From the NCBI RefSeq assembly GCF_020536995.1, contig NC_068355.1, forward strand, positions 74,436,106 through 74,500,105: a DNA stretch of 64,000 bases, given 5' to 3'. The notes below the pieces were generated by a model. That model was given only the letters and a program-made list of their open reading frames with translations, was not told the DNA's origin and did no database searches. The position numbers and the translations under genes were made by a program. This stretch comes from Dreissena polymorpha (lineage: Eukaryota; Mollusca; Bivalvia; Myida; Dreissenidae). This document shows, piece after piece, positions 58,320-64,000 of this stretch (the stretch's first letter is position 1; the number at the start of each line of letters is the position of its first letter).

Positions 58320-61300
58320 CTAAAACAAACGTTTAAAGATGTTAGAAATTATAACAACCGTGTCTCGATGTATTTCAGTCCATTGGTGTGATATGGAATT
58401 TGACGTTGTTTAAGTTTTTCTAGTATATTGTGTAGTTCATGGTTTAAAATAATGATCTTCTTGTTTTGGATTATCATTTTATCAACGAAAAACTACATTA
58501 TTTTATTGTCAATTGTATCCGAAAAAAAGTAGACGAAACAAATTTACCTGTTTAGATTTTGAAGTCGCTCATGCCAGAACTGGTGTCTGTGAAGTTCCCC
58601 GTTTACTTCATCTGCAATCTTGAAGCCATAGAAGTCTACCATCATATCATAGGCCCTATAGACTCTGGATCGCATAACCTCGTCTTCTCGTATAGCCTAT
58701 ACACAACAGAGAATCAAGTCAAGTCAAGTTAATTTTATTTACAAAGTCGGATACACAAACAAGTAACATAAGCTCTAATGCGCTTTTTAAACCGAATCGG
58801 GGCACAAAAGGTCAACATGTTAGCAAATTCGAAGATTCGACCTTTAAAGCGAAGATAATACAAGAAAAGAAAGAGAATTAACCGACGTAAATTAATTAAC
58901 GGTAAAATGTGTACACAACTTCAAATTAAAGTATACCACCGTTAACACAATTATCATCAGCAGCAGTAACAGTCACATAATCTACAGCGTAAACATCATT
59001 ATAACTTAGGACATCTTTAGAATCGATTGTGTTTTTACAAAATTCATAGAAGTGACAATTTCAAAACTTCGTAATTCTATGAGTTTTCTCTCCGAATGAT
59101 CCTGCTCGATATTTACATCTTTTATTTTGTAAATGTTCAATTTCACAACATCAAAATGTCACAGTATGTGATGAACATATGCAAACAAGTCTGGCATATT
59201 TCTAAATGTGGTTTAGGTAAAATGTTTCCAAACGTAAAGGTCGGATGGATTCATAAAAAATATTATAATCAAATTAATGGTAAACAAATTTTTTTTAAAC
59301 TTAATTCATGTTCAAAACATATTGGTATTATTATCTTATGTTACCTAGGAGCTGATTTACAAAAGCAACAATAAGCAATTGTAAAAAATACAGCACAAAT
59401 ATCTGAAAAACTCAAATCAGAAGTTTGTTTCGTTCAAGGCCTGATTATGCTTTGTCGAGTAAATCACATACACGATTATTTTTTCTTTTTTTTTGTTTTT
59501 GTTTTGTACCTTTGCTTCGTTCTCGCGCAACGGTTTAGCTGAGCTGTTGCTTTGGCTGGCCTCAGGTATCGGGAACAACCTATGTGAGTATCACTAGGAA
59601 TTGATTGTATAAACATTGACATGAACAGGCTATGCGGGTATCACTAGGACTTAATTGAATAAACATTGACATGAACAACCTATGTATCACTAGGAATTAA
59701 TTGTATAAACATTGACATGAACAAACTATGTGAGTATCACTAGGAATTAATTGTATAAACATTGACATGAACAGCCTATGTGAGTATTACGAGGAATTAC
59801 TTGTATAAACATTGACATGAACAACCTATGTGAGTATCACTAGGAATTAATTATATAAACATTGACATGAACAACCTATGTATCACTAGGAATTAATTGT
59901 ATAAACATTGACATGAACAACCTATGTGAGTATCACTGGGACTTAATTGTATAAACATTGACATGAACAATCTATGTGAGTATAACTAGGAATTAATTGT
60001 ATAAACATTGACATGAACAACCTATGTGAGTATCACTAGGAATTAATTATATAAACATTCACATGAACAGCCTATGTAAGTATTACTAGGAATTCATTGT
60101 ATAAACATTGAAATGAAAAGCCTGTGTAAGTATCACTATGAATTTATTGTATAAACATTGACATGAACAACCTATGTGAGTAACACTAGGAATTTATTGT
60201 TTAAACATTGACATGGGCAACCTATGTGAGTATCACTAGGAATTAATTGTATAAACATTGACATAAACAGCCGATGTGAGTATCACTCGGAATTAATGGT
60301 ATAAACATTTACATGAACAACCTATGTGAGTATCAATAGGAATTAATTGTATAAACATTGACACGAACAACCTATGTGAGTAAAAACAACGCAGCGAAAT
60401 ATAGTGCATTGACATAAACAACCTATGTGAGTGTCACTATGAATTAATTGTTTAAACATTGACATGAACAACATATGTGAGTAACACTAGGAAATAATTT
60501 TTTAAACATTGACATGAACAACTTATGTGAGTAACACAAGCACTTAATTGTATAAACATTGACGCCTAAGTATGTTTGGACCAGTAAATACTTGTCAATC
60601 AGGCATTGGTTTGACCAGAATCCATGGCTGCATAAAGTATATGGTAAACAATATATGATTATTAGCAACACACTCGACCGATGTACGAGAATTAAAGAAT
60701 CTGTAAGCTATTCAGACGCTTTACGGAACATTTCTATGAACTGAATCGGTGTTTTAATTTACTTAATATTTTCTTCTTGGTGTTTTATGTTTATGTGAAA
60801 AGAAGTTAGAACACACTTCTTACCACTGAATATATGCATGGTCGTTTTCTAGCTTACGGTAGTCGCCTTTCCACGTCAACATCTCTTCAATACACGCACC
60901 TGAACAGTAGGATTAACATGTGATAATCAACGGCATTGGCACAACTGGATTTCTCACGATGGCATTTCAAACAACAATGTACACGTGACGCATTTGCAAG
61001 ACAATTTATTCCCGCTAAAATTTTATTCCGTTTCAATATTGTGTGGCTTAGAACTCTGATAATGTACATGCGTTCTGGTTATTGCCAATGGTAAGGCTAC
61101 AGTTCTAAAATGAAAGATACTTTTTTTGGTTCAAGCAGTAGAAAGCTTAATAAAATTAAAGGGACTTTTTTACAGGTTTTGGCATGTATTGAAGTTTGTC
61201 ATCACATGCTTTATATTGATAAATGTAAACATTGGATCTCAACAGCTCCATTAAAAAAACAACACTAAAATAAAAGAAAAAAAAGTAACCCTCAACTGGG

Positions 61301-63816
61301 CTCGAACCTTTGATCCCTGGAGTAAACGTTTAACGCTTAGACCACTCGGCCATCCGGGCTCATACCATGAGTAATGCATTTTATTAGTTATATAAGCAAT
61401 CATCGTAATGTCACAACATATAACAACAAGAACACAAGAACAAAACTTTTCAAATTATTCAAGCGTTTCGCGTTGCAACGCTTCATAATTTTCAGGATTT
61501 TCAATCGTCAAACAAGAGATGTGTTTGTCAGAAACACAATGCCCCCTATTGCGCCGCTTTGAAGCCATAAATTTGACCTTTGGCCTTGAACGATGGCCTT
61601 GACCTTTAGCCACTCAAAATGCAGCTCCATGAGATACCCATGAATGCCAAATATAAAGTTGCTATCTTCAATATTCAAACAGTTATGACCAAAGTTTTAG
61701 GAACACAAAATACAATGATATTTGACCTTTGACCTTGACCTTGACTTTTCACCACTCAAAATGTGCAGCTCCATGAGATACACATGAATGTCAAATGTGA
61801 AGTTGCTATCTTCAAAATTGCAAAAGTTATAAAACTTTAACCAAGGTTAAAGTTTGTGACACACACAAACAATGACTGACTGACACAATGACAGACAGAC
61901 AGACAGGCCAAAAACAATATACCCCCGATCTTTCGATCCGGGGGCATACAAATGAAATGCCTATACTGGATATTTTAGAGCATGGATAATGTTCAGATTA
62001 CTGTTTCCTCACAAATATAATAACTATTAAAAATTTACAAATCTGATTCAATTTTGTTTACTTTTGTCAATTTCCAAAACGTGAAAAGGTATCTTTAACA
62101 TTACACGCTATTAAAGGGTTTGTAAATGAACTACATAAGTAAGTTGATAGTAGGATAATTAGGATTATATCTGTTTAACCTGGATAGGGTCTTGAATGAA
62201 TTTCGTTCCTGTAGAATTTGAGATTGGCATTCTTTACTTCGACCTGAAAATAATTGTGTCACACAGTAAAGTACGATACCTTCTTATAGAAACACAGTTG
62301 TAATATATTTTAGCCGTGCTCTGTGAAAAAGGGGTTTAATGCATGTGCGTAGTGTCGTCCCAGATTAGCCTGGGCAGTCCGCACAGGCTTATCAGGGACG
62401 ACACTTTCCACATAAACTGGATTTTTGCTAAGAAGGAAATTTCTGTAAACGAAAAATTCCATAAAAGCGCAAAGTGTCGTCCCTAAATAGCATGTGCGGC
62501 TTGCACAGGCTATTCTGGGAGACTTTTTACCCATATGCATTAGACCGCTTTTCACAGAGCACGGCTCCTTTACTTATTATGATAGAATCATGTAAGTTGC
62601 AATTTGACGTAAGACCCAGCGTGATTGTACGATGAGAGATTTGTTTATGAATCGCTTGAAAGTTATCTTTATAACTGGAAGCTTCAGCTGCTGTTACACT
62701 TTCTTGGGCATTATTCACTGTTAAGGCCAGAAACATTTTTTAAACAAAAAGTATGATCAGGATTGCTAAGACAAATAATAATGTGATCAGGTGTCATTCA
62801 TGTCCGATCTGGGTAAATAAAAAACAAAATAGGATCAATATTGATGTACATGTATGTATTACTCAACAGTCGAACATTGTTCGTGTGAATCGAAATACAG
62901 TCTGAGGGATTGCTTAATTCGAGTATGCTCTCGCTTTAAAAAAGACTCGATATGCATTGTCATTATTCCATTCTTAAAATTCTCAAGAATAGTTTTAATG
63001 ATCGTGTATTGCGCATTGTGTTTACAAAACATTTTTTCAACGATATTTTAAACGGATAAGTATTAAGTACGACATTTAAAACCACGGTATATATGAATTC
63101 ACAACAGTGTCTTTTATTCTAAAGAATGGCGTTTTAAACACGGGCCCAAGTGTGCCAACATAGACCGATAAAGCAGACAAATAATAAAGAAAGTTACACC
63201 TGTTTTTCGGGCATCGTGTAGTCCTGGCCCGAGTTCAGTTCCCTGTACCGCATCCCAACTTCAGCTCTCGCAGAATCATCTTTGATGGAATTAACCCAAT
63301 GCATCATAGGGCCTCTGGCACATTTAGGTATAGTCTTCCATACGATGGCTTCCTCCATCAGTCTTAAGACAAACTTGGCCTGATAGTGATCAAAGCCCAG
63401 CTCGCCCAATGACCTTATTATTCGAGTGATTCGCCGATAATTGTGCTTCGATCTAAAATCAATCAGATTATTTTATGTTTCTTAATCGTACAAAGATGTT
63501 TGGTGATTCATATGTGCTCTGTTTTTTACGTATTAATTTGTGCTTCTGCAATTGAGCGTCCGAAACGGATATTGGAATAATGGACATTCGAATATTTGCT
63601 GGCGCCGTTCAGCGCAATTATGATGAGGGGACTATTTTAATATCTAAAGGATACAATTCTGAGCTACCTGTTCAGATGCTCCAAACGCTCACGATAATTG
63701 TGTCTTCTTGCCAGTGTTCCGTCCCCACTGTCAACTAGCTGGAAGCCGTAGAAGTCCAACATCATATCGTAGGCTCCAGCCACACGCTTCTTCAGTTCTG
63801 CGTCTTCGCGTATAGC
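58046..63816 (-). CDS. OGFR-like locus with two OGFR conserved domains
   Basis: Opioid growth factor receptor (OGFR) family proteins share an N-terminal conserved domain. The vertebrate member binds Met-enkephalin at the nuclear envelope and restrains proliferation, while invertebrate roles are unknown. On the minus strand the upstream module is partial (63816-63668, 63452-63200/63194). The second module has 62243-62180, 60899-60824, 59579-59510, 58696-58548 and 58319-58046. Shared landmarks are FYRNEI, WKGDY.KLE, YIQWLFPIPEA, AIRED, YDMM.DFYGF, ER.NLNR, HNYRRITRI and RSLG.LGF..(F/Y)QA. The corresponding 149-bp exons are equal in length. The last exon of the first module and first placed exon of the second are both phase 0, so they could splice into one protein. 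Otherwise these are tandem paralogues. The true start codon lies outside the placed exons. Confidence 0.85.
58548..58696 (-). CDS. OGFR-like module 2, YDMMVDFYGF exon
   Basis: The acceptor is ttgtgtatag and the donor is gtaaat. The exon reads AIREDEVMRSRVYRAYDMM, VDFYGFKIADEVNGELHR and HQFWHERLQNLNR. At 149 bp it is the same length as its counterpart at 63668. Confidence 0.92.
59510..59579 (-). CDS. OGFR-like module 2, LFPIPEA exon
   Basis: The 70-bp exon has acceptor actcacatag and donor gtacaa. After a split Trp codon it reads LFPIPEASQSNSSAKPLRE then NEAK, and joins AIREDEVM in phase 0. OGFR domains have (I/A)QWLFP at this place. Its acceptor is the end copy of the adjacent 50-bp array. 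Confidence 0.9.
59574..60563 (-). repeat. About 20 x 50-bp array repeating a splice acceptor
   Basis: Twenty diverged units of AACCTATGTGAGTATCACT, AGGAATTAATTGTATAAAC and ATTGACATGAAC. Two units are 46 bp and lack GAGT. On the minus strand most units read ATACTCACATAG followed by GTT. This is identical to the real acceptor and first bases of the exon at 59579, and the exon boundary is the last unit on the minus strand. Confidence 0.95.
60824..60899 (-). CDS. OGFR-like module 2, WKGDYRKLE exon
   Basis: The 76-bp exon has acceptor tactgttcag and donor gtaaga. It reads ACIEEMLTWKGDYRKLEND then HAYIQ, with Trp split across the next junction. This is the OGFR segment that in relatives reads FIEDI..NW.GDY..LE..H.YIQW. 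Confidence 0.92.
61285..61363 (-). other. tRNA-Leu/Ser-like segment, second copy
   Basis: On the minus strand it has CCCGGATGGCCGAGTGG then TCTAAGCG (A box) and GGTTCGAGCCC (a perfect B-box core). The intact boxes suggest possible polymerase III recruitment, but acceptor-stem pairing is poor. Confidence 0.6.
61514..61948 (-). mobile_element. Helitron-like element nested in the TTAA element
   Basis: Reverse copy of the 20402 family, with terminal CAAGAGATGTGTTTGTCAG at the left and GATCCGGGGGCATA at the right. Aligning its host element with the uninterrupted copy near 48000-48015 shows the insertion falls just after CGTCAAA, with no clear duplication. Confidence 0.7.
62180..62243 (-). CDS. 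OGFR-like module 2, first placed exon (FYRNEI)
   Basis: The acceptor is attattttcag and the donor is gttaaa. The exon reads VEVKNANLKFYRNEIHSRPY then P and a split Gly codon. NL.FYRNEI is the start of the OGFR conserved domain. It begins in phase 0. Confidence 0.88.
62311..62569. mobile_element. GCACAGGCTAATC palindromic MITE, full copy
   Basis: The ends are AGCCGTGCTCTGTGAAAAAG and TTTTCACAGAGCACGGCTC. The ends have diverged from the CTGAGAAAAC consensus, but both ends carry the same change, so the palindrome is kept. Confidence 0.85.
63194..63452 (-). CDS. OGFR-like module 1, HNYRRITRI exon
   Basis: The acceptor is ttgattttag. The exon reads SKHNYRRITRIIRSLGELGF, DHYQAKFVLRLMEEAIVWK and IKDDSARAEVGMRYRELNS, then MPEKQ. 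It either continues V and TAA (end at 63194) or splices at CAG|GTGTAA after 63200 in phase 0. Confidence 0.88.
63668..63816 (-). CDS. OGFR-like module 1, YDMMLDFYGF exon
   Basis: The donor is gtagct, and the acceptor ends ttgctag. The exon reads AIREDAELKKRVAGAYDMM, LDFYGFQLVDSGDGTLARR and HNYRERLEHLNR. It is a 149-bp exon like its paralogue. Earlier exons of this module lie beyond the right edge. Confidence 0.92.
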
Positions 63817-63837
63817 CTAGCAATTGAAAATTCATTT

Positions 63838-64000
63838 GAGTCGCGTTCTAAGAAAACTGGGCATAATGCATGTGCGTAAAGTGTCGTCCCAGATTTGCCT
63901 GTGCAGTCCGCACAGGCTAATCAGGGACGGCACTTTCCGCCTAAAATGGATTTTTGCTAAAAAGAAACTTCATTTAAACGAAAAATGTTATAAAAGCGGA
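63838..64000. mobile_element. GCACAGGCTAATC palindromic MITE, cut by window edge
   Basis: It starts GAGTCGCGTTCTAAGAAAAC and contains CCTGTGCAGTCCGCACAGG. The copy runs off the right edge just past its midpoint. Confidence 0.88.

Larger units (their letters stand above)
61160..62094 (-). mobile_element. Second TTAA-flanked element, interrupted by a Helitron-like copy
   Basis: Reverse copy of the 47862 element. TTAA is at 61156-61159 and 62095-62098, the tRNA-like segment is at 61285-61363, and GCGTTTCGCGTTGCAACGC is shared. The insertion at 61514-61948 splits it. It lies in an OGFR-like intron. Confidence 0.75.

Noticed and set aside
62527-62736. Possible first coding exon of OGFR module 2 (69-codon open frame with Met)
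   Set aside because: No donor in the phase required by the next exon, and the frame runs into a MITE.

Overview
The window is animal nuclear DNA, AT-rich, with long introns, GT-AG splice sites and dense non-autonomous transposons. The best guess is a bivalve mollusc. Several short palindromic element families here look like families I remember from dreissenid mussels. That is recollection, not a search, so the genus is an inference.

Three host loci can be rebuilt exon by exon, with reading phase agreeing across almost every junction. (1) Plus strand, 5188-28782: eight 3'-side exons of an alpha-1,6-fucosyltransferase (FUT8 type) with a C-terminal SH3 domain. The promoter, cytoplasmic tail and membrane anchor are not found in the window. 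The exon carrying the donor-binding RR motif has an in-frame TAA where relatives have Tyr. (2) Minus strand, 43028-31745: a secreted alpha-carbonic anhydrase with signal peptide. Seven exons are placed and one short exon of about 60-70 bp is not. The three zinc-binding histidines are present, but the proton-shuttle His is Asn. (3) Minus strand, 63816-58046: an OGFR-like (opioid growth factor receptor conserved domain) locus with two copies of the domain. It is either two tandem genes or one two-module gene, since the exon phases permit a join. FUT8 and the carbonic anhydrase are convergent. The carbonic anhydrase and OGFR-like loci lie on the same strand, separated by about 15 kb of repeats.

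Other content by region. 1-610 is the broken end of a multicopy PIN-like/CXC family gene. 4075-4913 is a hAT-type element with perfect 8-bp target duplications. The FUT8 introns hold Helitron-like elements (9533-10917, 20402-21700), a large 34-bp satellite (15340-18790), a fold-back element with minisatellite arms (22574-23390), a small hAT-like element carrying head-to-head telomeric repeats (23761-23992), and a 2.1-kb inverted-repeat element with a second one nested inside it. The carbonic anhydrase introns hold a 9 x 50-bp array that repeats a splice donor, nested elements and a 7 x 45-bp array. 43.5-58 kb holds hairpin elements, a TTAA-flanked element containing a tRNA-like segment, a 4.3-kb satellite of 54-bp units that appears to have grown from the tail of a SINE, and a LINE remnant.

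The most striking pattern is that in two unrelated genes a real splice site is the end copy of a 50-bp tandem array. The carbonic anhydrase donor occurs 9 times and the OGFR-like acceptor about 20 times. No retroviral, LTR or Polinton-like element, CRISPR array or prokaryotic operon was recognised.
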